Source: Riptortus pedestris (lineage: Eukaryota; Arthropoda; Insecta; Hemiptera; Alydidae). From it: 64,000 bases of DNA. The notes beneath the pieces are model-generated. The model saw only the letters and a list, made by a program, of their open reading frames with translations, searched no databases and had not been told where the DNA came from. Shown one piece after another: positions 12,750 through 24,010 of this stretch (its first letter is position 1; each line of letters starts with the position of its first letter). Location: assembly GCA_019009955.1 (NCBI GenBank), contig CM032229.1:8401001-8465000 (forward strand). The letters run 5' to 3'. The translations under genes were made by a program, and so were the position numbers.

Positions 12750-13640
12750 TTTCTTTTCCATTAAAGCTCCGAAAGGAAAATAAGGTGTGTCAGAGGGAGT
12801 TGATTGTGTAGTTGTAGAGAGGACAGGGGTCTGACCAATGAATATATTATTTTTGAATTCCTACTCCAGGAAATAAAGTGAATTCAAAACCGGTGGAAGA
12901 CCTCAATTCCGTGGAATTCGAGAGCTCAGCCTATTCAAAGTAATGGCCTGAATTCTAATCAGATCCTCTACCTTTAGACATGTGCTTTCCAACCAACACT
13001 TTATTTTTTTTCTTAATTAAATTTATTTTATTTCACAGCTAAACATATATTATAATGATATCTCAGATTTTTGCGTTCTTTTTCAATTTGGGTATACGTT
13101 TTTATAGGCTTTCTCTGAAAGTAATATAATATTTTAGAAGTATTATCAAGCGAAATCAATATTTCTTAGAGCTAGTCTTCTGCCTGATCATACTGGCAGG
13201 TCAGAAATCATCATTCACTTCAAGTACCAGAAGCCCCTTCGTTCATTTAATGTGAGTCAAGTTTTCACTGTCACACATAATTATTTATGTTTTACAGAAA
13301 TAACAATACAACAAAACTAAACAAAACACGAAACAAAAAGTGAAAAGAAATAATCTATAAAATATATTTAGAAATAAATAATATAAAAGGTTAAAATATT
13401 GCCAATTAAATGCATTAGAGAGCTAACTAAAAAATTAAAAGTGAACAAATAAGTAAATTTATCAATTTAATAAAAATATGAAAAAAATCAACTAATACAA
13501 ATTTAAACATTTTTTAAGTTTAAAGTAAAAAGAATACTAATAATACCAAAAAAAAAATATTAAAAGTTCAATTAAAAGTAAGGTATAATTTTTTTCATCC
13601 CCTTTGTCTACTAGTTGATGAAAATGGTGTGATATCTGTA
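12750..13640. other. Unassigned AT-rich DNA, possible LINE 3' UTR
   Basis: There is no open frame of note. The A/AACA-rich stretch 13290-13640 lies just beyond the LINE protein remnant at 13648-13770 in the LINE's sense direction and may be its decayed 3' UTR. Confidence 0.35.
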
Positions 13641-13647
13641 TATAATA

Positions 13648-13770
13648 GCATTGCCTGCAGTCAGTCAATATATGTTTAACTGTCAGGAGTACATTACAAC
13701 ATCGACAGATCAGTTAGTCTTGTTCGCACATTGAGTATGAGTGTAAGTAGAGTAAGTCTCATTCGTAACC
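13648..13770 (-). pseudogene. Degenerate tail of an RNase H-type LINE polyprotein
   Basis: On the minus strand one frame gives RMRLTLLTL and, after a frameshift, CRCCNVLLTVKHILTDC. These match in order the LRIGHSLLTHGHL and CRHCNETLTVQHILTDC segments of the better-preserved copy at 50353-51039. That segment is the region C-terminal to RNase H, with the Cys/His motif often seen in Jockey/R1-group LINEs. Frameshifts and the missing upstream part make it an old, dead copy. Confidence 0.65.
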
Positions 13771-14743
13771 TTTTAACTAAGAATTCGCCGATATTTTTTT
13801 TTTAAGTTTGCAGGACTTTCGAGTATAATCACATAAAACCATGAATCTAATCTTTGATGCAAGAATGAAATTCCATGTATCAAAAAATGGATTCAAATAA
13901 TAATATTTTCCTATTTGTAAATAGTAAGTAGTCTAGAATTAACTTTATTTCTTTAATTAACAAAGCCCTATTTTTCTGTAAGTAAATTCTGGAATAAGAA
14001 ATGGTTTTAGTCATAGACAGAACTCTCGTTTTAGTTACGTTTCTTCTTATCATTTTAAATCTATATTAATTAAGAGCAAACAATCCTTTGGCATTCATGT
14101 TTAACGATTTGTGAAAAGCACTCGAGAGCTTTAGGAAGATTAAATCTTGTCAGAATTTCATTTAGTCTCGGGACACTAATAGCTAAATATATGATTTAAC
14201 TGAATACATTGTTGTTTAGAGTTAGCTGTAGGTACACAATGCATATTATTAATTTCCCCATCCCCATTAGAGGTTCAGAAGTTGTTATTTGTCACTTTTG
14301 ATTTTCATAAACAGATCAACAAATAATATTATTTATAATTTTCCAAATGAAATATTTACGATTTTTGTAAATCCTTTTCTCCTAATCTCCCTCCACTCAG
14401 AGCATTCAAAAATGTATGTCAAACTCCATACATTTTAATAACCTCGATACCGTTTTTCATTCGGATGAATTTGTTAATGAAAGTACACAATTTTTTTATC
14501 ACTAAGTGTAAAAGAAAATTCTTTCAGAACACTGGTTGCAACATGGAATTCCATTTTTTATGCATTAACCTCCGCAGCTTCAAATGCTAATTGAGCTGGG
14601 TTACCTTAAGATTTCTACCATTAACTAGCCAGTGTGAGACGAAGGATTTAATTCAATTACGTCGACGGGAAACGCCAGGTTTGATCTGGTCGTTTGGTTC
14701 AACTAGGCTGGGAATATCTGATTTATTACTAAAATGCACATTT
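13771..14743. other. Unassigned AT-rich DNA
   Basis: No gene or repeat was recognised. The small plus-strand frame at 14591-14782 lies in slightly GC-richer DNA but has no recognisable motif. Confidence 0.35.
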
Positions 14744-15510
14744 AGTCAGACTGACTCTAGAGTAAACTTGCAAGATCAATAAAGGCAAGAGTCCGTCACG
14801 CAGGGGCTGCGTTAACTAAGTAGATTTCCCACGTGAAGTTATACAATAGAGAAATTTCAGGAGAGCCGAACAGTTACGGAAACGGCCGAACCAGCTTTTG
14901 GCGGAATCTCACAATTAGAACCAAAGTTAGCAGATCTCGTCTCGTCCGTTATTTGTACATAATACAATAAAAATTCAAATACCTCGGTTAATATTCAAGA
15001 TAGAGAAAAATGTATATTTTGATATTTACAGTAATTTTAATTTTCAATAAGATTGATTTTGTTGGTATTTTTCAATACGACTTATAGTAACGGGGATATT
15101 TTGAATTTTAGAAAATCCTCTCTCTAAGTCCCCTCTCACCCTGGTACGATTCAGCCATTAACGAACTTGATCTTTATTTTTACGTGAAACGGTTAACTAT
15201 CGAGTATGGTGACGATCAAGCAAAAATTGCGACGGCTAGAGCGTTAGCAGACAATATAATATATATATATTTATAATTTTGAACGGACTCCATTTTCGTC
15301 ATCTCCTGTGCATGATCGATGGTCACTTGAAGAAAATTTTTGAAAATCGCGTCATGAGTACGACCTCAATAGCTGATTCCCCTTAAGGGAAATCTGCTAA
15401 AAGGTGAGAACCAATTTAGCTTTGTGCCACTAATGGCTAAATATATGTTTTATTTCTTGATGTTTGTCAGATTGACTTTGGAGTAAACGTGCAAGATCAA
15501 TAAAGGTAAT
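14744..15510 (+). repeat. Direct ~45-bp repeat flanking a family A copy
   Basis: Positions 14744-14788 and 15466-15510 are nearly the same (shared GTCAGA.TGACT, GAGTAAAC.TGCAAGATCA, ATAAAGG.AA). The family A copy at 14791-15400 lies between them. They contain AATAAA and could be relics of an LTR or of an older duplicated sequence. Confidence 0.6.
14791..15400 (+). mobile_element. Family A element, complete short form
   Basis: Left end GTCCGTCACGCAGGGGCTGC; all internal blocks present; short TA core near 15255; right block and palindrome with TCTGCTAA at the end. About 610 bp. Confidence 0.92.
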
Positions 15511-15539
15511 ATATGAAACTCATAAAGCCTTCATTACTC

Positions 15540-15910
15540 AGAGTTGAGTTTTATTTGTGCCGTGAAGGTAATATCGTGAGACAATCATTGGCGTTTATTG
15601 GGAATCATTGGAAGTGAGGAGTATATCGACGAGAGAGTCGCCTATATTGACATTGGGGATTAGCAGAAGGGCTATCGGCCGATAAATCAGGACGTGGATT
15701 AATTAAGAAGTGTCGCCGATGGGGACTTAAATTAAAACTTCTCTCGGGGCCGACGTCAGCACAACAGCTGCAGCAGAGGCAGCTAAAGTGTTAATCCAGC
15801 AGAATTGGGAGCTCTACTATTTCACAATGGGTGTCAGGTTGGAGAGGACACCCGCTGTCTCATTAAAGTCAATCAGTGCAATAAAGATATATCAATATCG
15901 GGCTTTCTAT
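15540..15910. other. GC-richer unassigned block
   Basis: This stands out by composition (for example GGGGCCGACGTCAGCACAAC near 15747, and CAGCAGAGGCAGC). Two AATAAA-type signals lie nearby. There is no long open frame. It could belong to a decayed LTR element together with the repeat at 15466-15510, but this is not proven. Confidence 0.3.
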
Positions 15911-16027
15911 CACATGCCCTCTCTCCTATATTATGAGATTTGATAGCTCATATGGTTTGGAAATTAAATATTAGCAAAGGTTTTTGCCAATTTATGTACA
16001 TCTTTAAAACGCATTCTTGAAGACTTG

Positions 16028-16220
16028 TTAGCCATTGAGTCGCCTTGTCCTTAATCTCACATGGTAAACCTAGAGTTGTGAGCTCCATTTCCGGTTGGGC
16101 AAATAGGAATTTATTAAGTGACGAACTCATTAAATAATATACTTAGTTCCATCCTGGCTAAATAAGTGTGGTAACCTATAGATAACCCGTAACAAGAAGT
16201 GGACGTTAGTAAATGGTAAT
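16028..16220 (+). mobile_element. tRNA-derived SINE, degenerate copy
   Basis: A decayed tRNA-like head (TTAGCCATTGAGTCG; then GGTAAACCTAGAGT) is followed by the family's tRNA-unrelated body (ATCCTGGCTA, GTAACCTATAGATAACCCG, GTGGACGTTAGTAAA). The best copy of the family is at 48606-48822. Confidence 0.75.
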
Positions 16221-16307
16221 AAAATGTAAGACACATGTTTGATTTAAAAACAGTTTCACCACGACGTTATAAGCTATAAGCAAACGATGAAAGAAGAGAA
16301 GAAAATA

Positions 16308-16690
16308 TCCGTCACCTAGGGGCTGTGTAAATTAAGCAGATTTTCTACGTGCTGGTATGACACCCTTCAGACTTCATGTCATTTTACATTCTTTATTTTT
16401 AGATTTAAAATAATCCAATAAGTACAGGTGGGGATGCTGAAGGCTGCATAAAAAGCAAGTTTGCAAAACTTTCTTAATATATATGCTACGAAAAATGTAT
16501 AGAACAATAATTGTTAGCATCAATAGTTTGGCAAGATTCAATAAAAGTTTGCGATCCAACTATATTTGGAATTTTCAAATTCCTTCGTGGTTCAACCCCC
16601 TTCCTCCTCCAATTCCTGGTCTGAATTTAGCAATTGACTTACATAATCTCAACTGTTGAATTTCGAGAATCGTAAATATCAAATAAACCT
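16308..16690 (+). mobile_element. Family A element, subfamily B, 3'-truncated
   Basis: Left end TCCGTCACCTAGGGGCTGTG then AAGCAGATTTTC; subfamily B interior; no right block. Confidence 0.65.
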
Positions 16691-16953
16691 TTCCAAGAAA
16701 AAAAATAAAAGCTTAATTGATGACGCAATCACACGATGTATTTGCATGCATCTCAACTATTAATTGTTTCTTGAAAAAATTTGGAATTTAAACTTGGAAT
16801 ACGGCGTTTCATGTCGAGTATTGTTAGAGTGCAATGACTAAAAGTGTGGATTTACCAAAAGCCTAAAATTAAAAGTACGCAAAAATCGTGGACAAAAACA
16901 AATAATAAATCAATACTATTAGAACTAAAACTACGTTAATGATTATTAAAAAA

Positions 16954-17431
16954 GTCCGTCACGCAGGGGCTGCGTAAACTAAGCAGCTTTCCCACGTTAA
17001 GTTTTACAATAGAGAAATCCGCCTAATAACAACAGTAGTAGTAAGGAAGCTCTAAGCTTATTCACAAGTTACCAATTCGAAAAGTTACCAAAACGGCCCG
17101 CAGTAGCTCTTGGCGGAGAGTTCCGAACATAGCCGACTCCTGCCGACCACACACATGCATACAAATGCAAATATCTCGGTTAATATTCAAGATACAGAAT
17201 AAAGGTATAAAACAATATTTATAGTAAATTTAATTTGCAATAAGATTGATTCTATACAATGTTTCGATCCGACGCATAATAATGGAAATATTTCAAATTT
17301 TCAAAAATCCCCCCCCTCCTACTGGCCCGATTTCAGCCATTAAGGAACTTGATCTTTCTTTTTACGTAAAACGCTTGAAGTTGAAGTTTGGTAACGATCA
17401 AACAAAAATTGCAACCGCTAGAGCGTTAACA

Positions 17432-17498
<67 letters not shown>

Positions 17499-18708
17499 GT
17501 AACCTCTGTCTGTACATTGATTTTTTACGCGAACTTTCACGATAACTTTTCGTTTCACAGGTCATAGACACCATATCTGCATTTTGTTTCTTCGTGTATG
17601 TTTGTTTGTTTGTTTGTTACCTTTTCACGCATAAACGGCTGAACCGAATTTTATGAAACTTGGTATGTATATTACTACTAACCCAACTTAGACTTTAGGC
17701 TATATTAATTTTCTCTGAGGCGAACAGGAGTGGGTTATAAGGGAAGCCTGAAATTAGAAATAGCGATATTTCGTTTTCTATTGGTTTTTCGGCAAATATG
17801 CAAATAACAAAAATGGTTTATTTTGTTATTTAGAGTAACTTTTGTTATATACACTTTTGTCGTATACCGAAGTTTAAATGCGTTATACGCTAAAAATTAT
17901 AGCGGGAGTCAACAATATTACTTGCCAAAAAAGACTCAACCGAACTAAATAAAACTGGGTATGTGCATTAGCACTAACGCCTTCATTGTAATAAGCCATA
18001 CCAACATTTCTAGGGACGGGCAGGAGTGGGGGTTATAAGGGAGGCCTGAAATTAAAAATAGTGATATTTCGTTTCCTATTGGTTTTTCCGCAAATATAAA
18101 CATAACAAAAGTTGTTTATTTTGTTATTTGGAGTAACTTTTGTTATATACCCTTTTGTCGTATACCTAAGCTTAAATGAGTTTTACGTTAAAACTTTAGC
18201 GGGAGCCAACAATTTTTTTGGCACTAACGAACTTAACAAAGCTCGGTATGTCAATTAGCATTAATTCTTCCATGATTATAAGTTATATTAAAATTGTTAG
18301 GTTCGAACGGGAGGGGGGTTATAAGGAAGGTCTGAAATAAAAATTCACCTTATTTACATGTATAAGAGACGGGAAATATAAAAATATCGAAGACAGTGAA
18401 GTCTTATCGAACAAATATTCTATTATTAGCAAATCCACGGCAACGACGGGTATCAATCCTAAACACTGGGACGGGTAAATGTCAAAATATTGTGCAATGT
18501 GAAGCCTGCTAAAAAGTACCATCACCATTCAGCCTCAAATGAATTCCCGGGCGAAGCCGGGTATCTGAGCTAGTATATATATAATTTTGAACGGACCTCA
18601 TTTTCGTCATCTTCTGAGTAGGATCGATGGACATTTGAGGAAATTTTTCAAAACTCGCGTCATGGGTACGACCTCAATAGCTGATTTCCCTTAAGGGAAA
18701 TCTGCTAA
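16954..18708 (+). mobile_element. Family A element split by a Helitron
   Basis: Left half 16954-17491 (GTCCGTCACGCAGGGGCTGC to a long (TA)n at 17436-17491) and right half 18574-18708 (TA tract, right block, palindrome, TCTGCTAA) are one element. A 1.08-kb Helitron lies inside its TA core. Without the insert the copy would be about 675 bp. Confidence 0.9.
17492..18573 (+). mobile_element. Non-autonomous Helitron inserted in a TA tract
   Basis: The 3' end has the hairpin CCCGGGCGAAGCCGGG, then TATCTGAG and CTAG, directly followed by T of a TATATA tract. That is the canonical Helitron 3' end (hairpin, CTRR, insertion between A and T). The 5' end lies against TATATA and begins AAATTGTAACCTCTGTCTG. 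The body has about three tandem modules of roughly 293 bp, each with a GGAG(T)GGG...GGTTATAAGG block (about 17727, 18019, 18310). There is no Rep/helicase coding sequence. Confidence 0.88.
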
Positions 18709-19645
18709 AATACTAATGTACATGAAAATGTGTATAGTAACATTAAAAAAAAACTACTACACTCCTGTTGGATTTTTGTTTTCGATTGGATCATAGAAGA
18801 GATTTACTTTGCGCCATGTACTGCTTCAATAAGCTCAGACAATTATTTTGGGCTCCATGCATATAATAAATATCAAAAAAGGAGAGCATATTGCTTTTTT
18901 TAGTTCGCCTACATTTGAAACTGTTTTGGGTTACAAATATACAATGGAGTTACCACAAAGACAATAAATAATTTATTATAAACTAATGGGATGTTATTTT
19001 GCTGTCATCTCTGGGTTTCGACTTGTATTTGAAGTAGATTTTATATCATAGTTTTAGGGCATTTCATTTCACGAAGTTGTTGAAGTAACGCTGAAACTAC
19101 CATGAATAGCTGGCATTCGTTTCTTCCTATTGTTATTGAATGAGTGGAAAAACAAGTTTATTTTTCCTAGAATGGCGAACAATAGCTGTTAAACTAGATA
19201 GCCCTGTAAAACACTTGTGAATAATAACCTTTATTCTCCTATAAAGCCCTGTCTATTCACACTTATTCCAACACTAAGAACCGGTATGAGCATTGTAAAG
19301 GGGTATTTTTTAATATTTTATTTATGAAATTTCATAGCTCATATTATCGAAGAGTATATAAGGAACGGGTTGTTCAGAATGGTTATAGTTGTTTACAACC
19401 GTGACTGGGTTTATGCTTCTGAGTACTGTAGTTAATGAGTTAAATCCATAAAAAATGCCATTTGAAATTTATTGTGGCACTTACAGCAATTTCCTTGTAT
19501 AAAATATAGTAATCTTCTCACTGTAGACAGTGTACATCTACTGAAATTTACACTTTACCATAATACCATTGTGTTACATATTAACTCATATGATTTTCAA
19601 TTTTTGTGAAAAAGGCACCAGTATTTTACTATACGTATAGTAAAA
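18709..19645. other. Unassigned AT-rich DNA
   Basis: No gene, RNA or repeat was recognised. Confidence 0.35.
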
Positions 19646-19762
19646 TTCATTAAATTACATCCTAAAATCCCACCCTGGCTAGAAAAGGGCGGAAACCTGT
19701 AGATAACCCGTCCCAATTAGCCTGAGTTGCAAAAAGTGGACGTTAAAAAAAAATAATAATAA
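19646..19762 (+). mobile_element. tRNA-derived SINE, 5'-truncated
   Basis: Only the body and tail remain: CCACCCTGGCTAGAAAAGGG, CCTGTAGATAACCCGTCCC, AAAAGTGGACGTTA then (A)n(ATA)n. The tRNA-like head is missing. Confidence 0.85.
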
Positions 19763-19775
19763 TACGTATAGTATA

Positions 19776-19856
<81 letters not shown>
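19776..19856. repeat. (TA)n(GA)n microsatellite
   Basis: A TA tract changes directly into a GA tract; seen directly. It lies between two oppositely oriented SINE copies, with no family A sequence recognised beside it. Confidence 0.95.
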
Positions 19857-19857
<1 letters not shown>

Positions 19858-19944
19858 GAGAGCGAGAGAGATTGATAGATAGATCATCTATACATAACGG
19901 TGAGATGGGAATTAAAGTTTTTCATATTTAGCCGTCTCAATTCC

Positions 19945-20142
19945 TTTAACGTCCAATTTTTGCTACTATCGCAAATTGGGACGGGTTTTCTACAGTTTAC
20001 CCTTTTGTAGTTAGGGTTTTATAAAATTAGTCCGTAAATAACTTCCTATTTGCCCAGGAGGGAGTCGCCCCACTCTAGGTTTACCATGTCAGATTAAACC
20101 CAACGATTTAATTTGCACGCCTAACCACCTCCTAACCTGAGA
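19945..20142 (-). mobile_element. tRNA-derived SINE, near-complete but degenerate
   Basis: Read on the minus strand: a head with TTAGG, box B-like sequence, TCTGACATGGTAAACCTAGA, then the body with TGGGACGGGTT (reverse sense) and TGGACGTTAAAG. It is inverted relative to the copy at 19646-19762. Confidence 0.75.
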
Positions 20143-20842
20143 GCATACATTATTCTTTATTTATTTATGAATAATCATTAATCCTATTTTAATCTAAATT
20201 CTACATTGTTTATAGAGTGGCATACAATCTTCGAATGTCCGATAGTGATTGTGTTTCAAAGACACCTATGTGCGGCTGTGTTTACGATAGCAGCTAGCCT
20301 TGTGTATAGATGTTATATTCAGTCGGGTTGATACTACAGAAAACCATTTCCGGTTTGACAAAACCGTTTGATTCTGTGCCTTTGATCGCTCTTCCGGAAA
20401 GTTCTCCCAACACAACTTACTCTTCTCCCATCGCGGCTCTGACACGCAAACTCTAGCAGAGCTCACTCCAGTTTGTTCAATAGTTGCTAAACTAATTGAA
20501 AAAAAAGTCTTAGTTTTTTCTATCTCAAGAGGTAAAATTAGTAAACATGCAGAGTTGGTTATAACAGATTTACACGAATTAAATCGGAATGTAGGATACA
20601 TAGAAATCCAATTTTTAAATATCATACACATTCATATTTCACACTTATAAATCCTCATTATATTACTACTCTTTATAAAAGTCTTAACCTCTTCTTTATA
20701 GAAGATACAAAAATGTCCACAGCAGATTGAAAGAGAAATCAGCTAAGTTCATCTCATGTCGTGATTTTCTAAAGATTTCATCAAATGCCAATTTTTATTT
20801 GATCATTTCCAAGCTGGAGTTTTAAATATATTAAGTAAAAAT
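20143..20842. other. Unassigned DNA with a 121-codon minus frame
   Basis: The minus-strand frame at 20266-20631 is the longest in this stretch. It has no recognisable domain, its composition is not clearly coding and no splice context was evident. I leave it unassigned. The part 20690-20840 is similar to 21470-21570 (GATACAAAAAT; CAAGCTGGA.TTTTAAAT), an older direct duplication. Confidence 0.35.
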
Positions 20843-21092
20843 TCCGTAACGCAGGGACTGAGTAAACTAAGCAGATTTCCCACGAACCGGTGTAACATAA
20901 TACTCGTACTTACATTGGTTCTATTACATTTTTCCATCCGACTTATAATAACCCAAATATTTTTCGAATCCCCCCCCCTCTCTATACCCACACTATTCCC
21001 TGTTCGATTTCTGCAAATAACAAATGTGATCTTCATTGTAGCGCCTTGAGTCCAACCTCAATAGCTGATTTCCCTTAAGGGAAATCTGCTGA
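20843..21092 (+). mobile_element. Family A element, 250-bp internally deleted form
   Basis: It has the left end TCCGTAACGCAGGGACTGAG, AGCAGATTTCCC, part of the right half, and the complete palindrome ending TCTGCTGA. The TA core and about half the body are missing. Confidence 0.85.
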
Positions 21093-21710
21093 AAACTATA
21101 ACGAGGTAGAATATTTAAAGGAGGTAAACAGTATAATATTTTGTCCCACTAAAACAGTGTTTACAATAAATACTTTTACATAATGAAAACTTACATAAGT
21201 AAATTAAAATTAGATACAGTCGCGTCATAATATAAAATATGCAGCCCTACTATGCCCGAAAAACTGAGTTTTTCCAACACACACGCCCACACCCCCTCCC
21301 ACACCTAAAACAATTTAGAAACCTTTATGTTTCTTCAATTAATCCATTATTTCTCAAATACTTAAAAACATCATCTCAAATTGGCTCCAGTCGGTTAAGT
21401 TTACAAACGTTTCTAGCTCTTTGATAGTTTTGTACTCGTATGCACTAAAGTCATTATAAAGCATTTTGTATAGAAGATCATACTATTAAGATACAAAAAT
21501 ATTCGGATCTCTAATTTTTATTAAACCTTTGTCAAGCTGGACTTTTAAATGCATAACGTAAAACTAAAGATGAAGTTGTTGTACAATGAAGGCGTAATTA
21601 GTATTCAATCGTTTCATACTTCAAAGATGCCGACTCTTACTATGAGATTTTGACCTAGGCTAGCATTTTATTTTCCAATCAAGGAAGAAATCGGTAATTG
21701 TATGTCGGAT

Positions 21711-22206
21711 ACCCCCCCCCCCCCCCACCCCCCCCCCCCCCCACCCCCCCCCCCCCCCACCCCCCCCCCCCCCCACCCCCCCCCCCCCCCACCCCCCCCC
21801 CCCCCCACCCCCCCCCCCCCCCACCCCCCCCCCCCCCCACCCCCCCCCCCCCCCACCCCCCCCCCCCCCCACCCCCCCCCCCCCCCACCCCCCCCCCCCC
21901 CCACCCCCCCCCCCCCCCACCCCCCCCCCCCCCCACCCCCCCCCCCCCCCACCCCCCCCCCCCCCCACCCCCCCCCCCCCCCACCCCCCCCCCCCCCCAC
22001 CCCCCCCCCCCCCCACCCCCCCCCCCCCCCACCCCCCCCCCCCCCCACCCCCCCCCCCCCCCACCCCCCCCCCCCCCCACCCCCCCCCCCCCCCACCCCC
22101 CCCCCCCCCCACCCCCCCCCCCCCCCACCCCCCCCCCCCCCCACCCCCCCCCCCCCCCACCCCCCCCCCCCCCCACCCCCCCCCCCCCCCACCCCCCCCC
22201 CCCCCC
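21711..22206. repeat. Exact 31-copy tandem array of a 16-mer, A followed by 15 C
   Basis: Adenines fall at 21711 and then every 16 bases to 22207 with no deviation, giving 31 perfect units (496 bp). The minus strand is a run of G15T units with strong G-quadruplex potential; the plus strand could form i-motifs. The overlapping open frames encoding Pro/Thr/His or Gly/Trp/Val repeats are by-products, not genes. The perfection suggests a very young expansion or a consensus/assembly artefact over a homopolymer-rich region. Confidence 0.97.
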
Positions 22207-22229
22207 ACCAATAATAAAAAAGAATTTAA

Positions 22230-22309
22230 CTAAGATCGATTTATATTAAAATTAATAGGATTAAGTAACAAAATAACCAATTATCCCTATTCATTTTTGA
22301 GCAGTTTAT
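22230..22309 (+). mobile_element. Tc1 element right-end remnant
   Basis: This matches the right end of the Tc1 element at 42840-44341: ATTAAAATTAATAGGAT, AAATAACCAAT, then the TIR CCCTATTCATTTTTGAGCAG and TT, followed by TA. No matching left end was found; the sequence to the left is the C15A array. Confidence 0.85.
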
Positions 22310-23159
22310 ATAAAAACTATATAATATATATATTATTATATATATATATATATAAATAGTTATAATGAAAAGGTTAAATTAAAAAATTATTATTATTTAA
22401 AATTTTAATCTATTTACCCGGCTACTTCTCAGGGTCATATATTGCACGGCAAGCATTCCACGTTTCCACCATTCTCTTGGGCTATAAGAGCTAATTTATC
22501 TATTTAATCAGAGGATATAGCACAATTTGGCTAGATAATTAAAGAAACACTTACTCTGTTTTTTTATTGCATCTTGGGAGTTCGAACTGGGCGATTCCTG
22601 TCCTGCGAGATTGACCTTTGGATTCACAGGGCTCCCTCTGTCAGTCCCTGTGCCAGGTGCTGCTACACTCTTTTAAAGCCCAGTACTAATCACTCTGATC
22701 TCATAGAATATAGAGCAGACCGCGGAAAGTTACCCTCTAAGGCTTCGACAGTAGTTACATATGCCCTCCCACCCAGCCCAGAGAATGAAAAAAAAAATTA
22801 TATTTTATATTATTTTTTTTTATTTAATTTTTTAGTTTATTTTCATTTTATTTATTTTTATTTATTTATTTTTTTAAATTCTCTATTTGTATTAACGATC
22901 TATCTTCAATTATTTGTTTATTTTCGTGAGTTATTTTCTGAATATTTAGATTTATTTGATCATTTATCTTCCCTTGGAAGTAATCTTTTCATGCCCAATT
23001 TCCCCTTTTATAACTTCATATCTCGAATTAAGTTTTTCTGTTGATGTGCATTTCTTGTCGGGTTTCTTTATTTTGGCATCCTATTTCATGTCCCATATGT
23101 AATTCCGTTTTTTTTTAGTAGTCCTCTAGTCCTGAACGGTTTCTTTTTTTAAATTTTTC
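22310..23159. other. Unassigned, with a GC-richer patch
   Basis: TA-rich to about 22380, a moderately GC-richer patch at about 22425-22785, then T-rich DNA. A 156-codon plus frame (22574-23044) spans the patch and the T-rich stretch; its second half is F/L/Y-rich low complexity and it has no recognisable domain. Confidence 0.35.
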
Positions 23160-23780
23160 TGTTTCACACTCTGCTAACCGATTCTCTAAAAGATTTTAAG
23201 TTTATTTCATTTTCGTTTTTAAGATTAATTATCTCATTAGAAATTAGGGGGTGCACTCTGTCGTTTGATACAGCGACTCGAGTTTGTTTCGATATCTATT
23301 TTCAAATGATTCAATACTATTTCTAACTTCTTGTTTAAACTCATTCTTAAAGATTTTAAGTTTATTCATTTTTCGTTTTTAAGATTATTTATCTCATTAG
23401 CAAAATATTTTCTCACGTTTGATACATCTACTCGAGTTTGTTCGGATATCTATTTTCAATGATTCAATACTATTTCTAACTTCTTGTTTAAAATTCATCT
23501 AGTTTGTTCTATTATTTTCTTCTAGTTTATCTTCAAATTTAGTATTTCCTTGCCATTTTATTTAAGTTCATTTATAGCTTTCCAGCATGTTTTTGGATCT
23601 TTTTCGATAGGCCTGACTGACCTCTTTTTATCCTTGTTATTCGTTTTTAAATTATCTACTATTCTGGTAGAAGTACCTCGCGGTTGGTCAAAACCCAAAA
23701 TACTCAAATTTTTTCCTTCTATGTCAGTTAAGATAAACGGGATTCCCGAATCCTCTAATTGAATTATAATGTCTAGCATT
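23160..23780 (-). pseudogene. Degenerate coding remnant, unidentified
   Basis: The minus strand encodes a clean 73-codon segment (23558-23779) with SILGFDQPRGTSTR and KDPKTCWKAINELK. Downstream it continues with stops and shifts as charged, probably coiled-coil sequence (FKQEVRNSIES, present twice because of a tandem duplication at 23189-23490). Its composition looks like protein-coding DNA, and it may be part of a retroelement ORF or a host gene fragment. I do not recognise the family. Confidence 0.4.
23189..23490. repeat. Tandem duplication, about 158-bp period
   Basis: AAAGATTTTAAGTTTATT through TTCTAACTTCTTGTTTAAA occurs at 23189-23338 and again at 23349-23490, differing by small indels. 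It lies within the degenerate coding remnant and would duplicate a coiled-coil stretch. Confidence 0.85.
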
Positions 23781-24010
23781 GATCTCTATATATGATATTA
23801 TTGGACGGTGTTTCCCTTCTAACGGTTCACTTTCAATAGATAGATTTTCAAGAATCCAAAATTATTACTTTTCTTTTCTACATCACTAATCCCTATTTTC
23901 AAAACTTTTTGCTATTAGTATAATATTCCATTTTTATAATTCCTATGTTAAATTAAAAATTTTTTTTAAATGAATAACCAAAATAAAATATTTTTAATGT
24001 TTTAAAATTT

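Noticed and set aside
20266..20631. 121-codon minus frame as a gene
   Set aside because: It has no domain or visible splice structure. Long by chance standards in this AT-rich DNA but not enough to call.
21660..22249. Several overlapping frames of 165-183 codons on both strands (Pro/Thr/His or Gly/Trp/Val repeats)
   Set aside because: They are open only because the 16-base unit has no stop in any frame. All frames are open at once and there is no protein signal.
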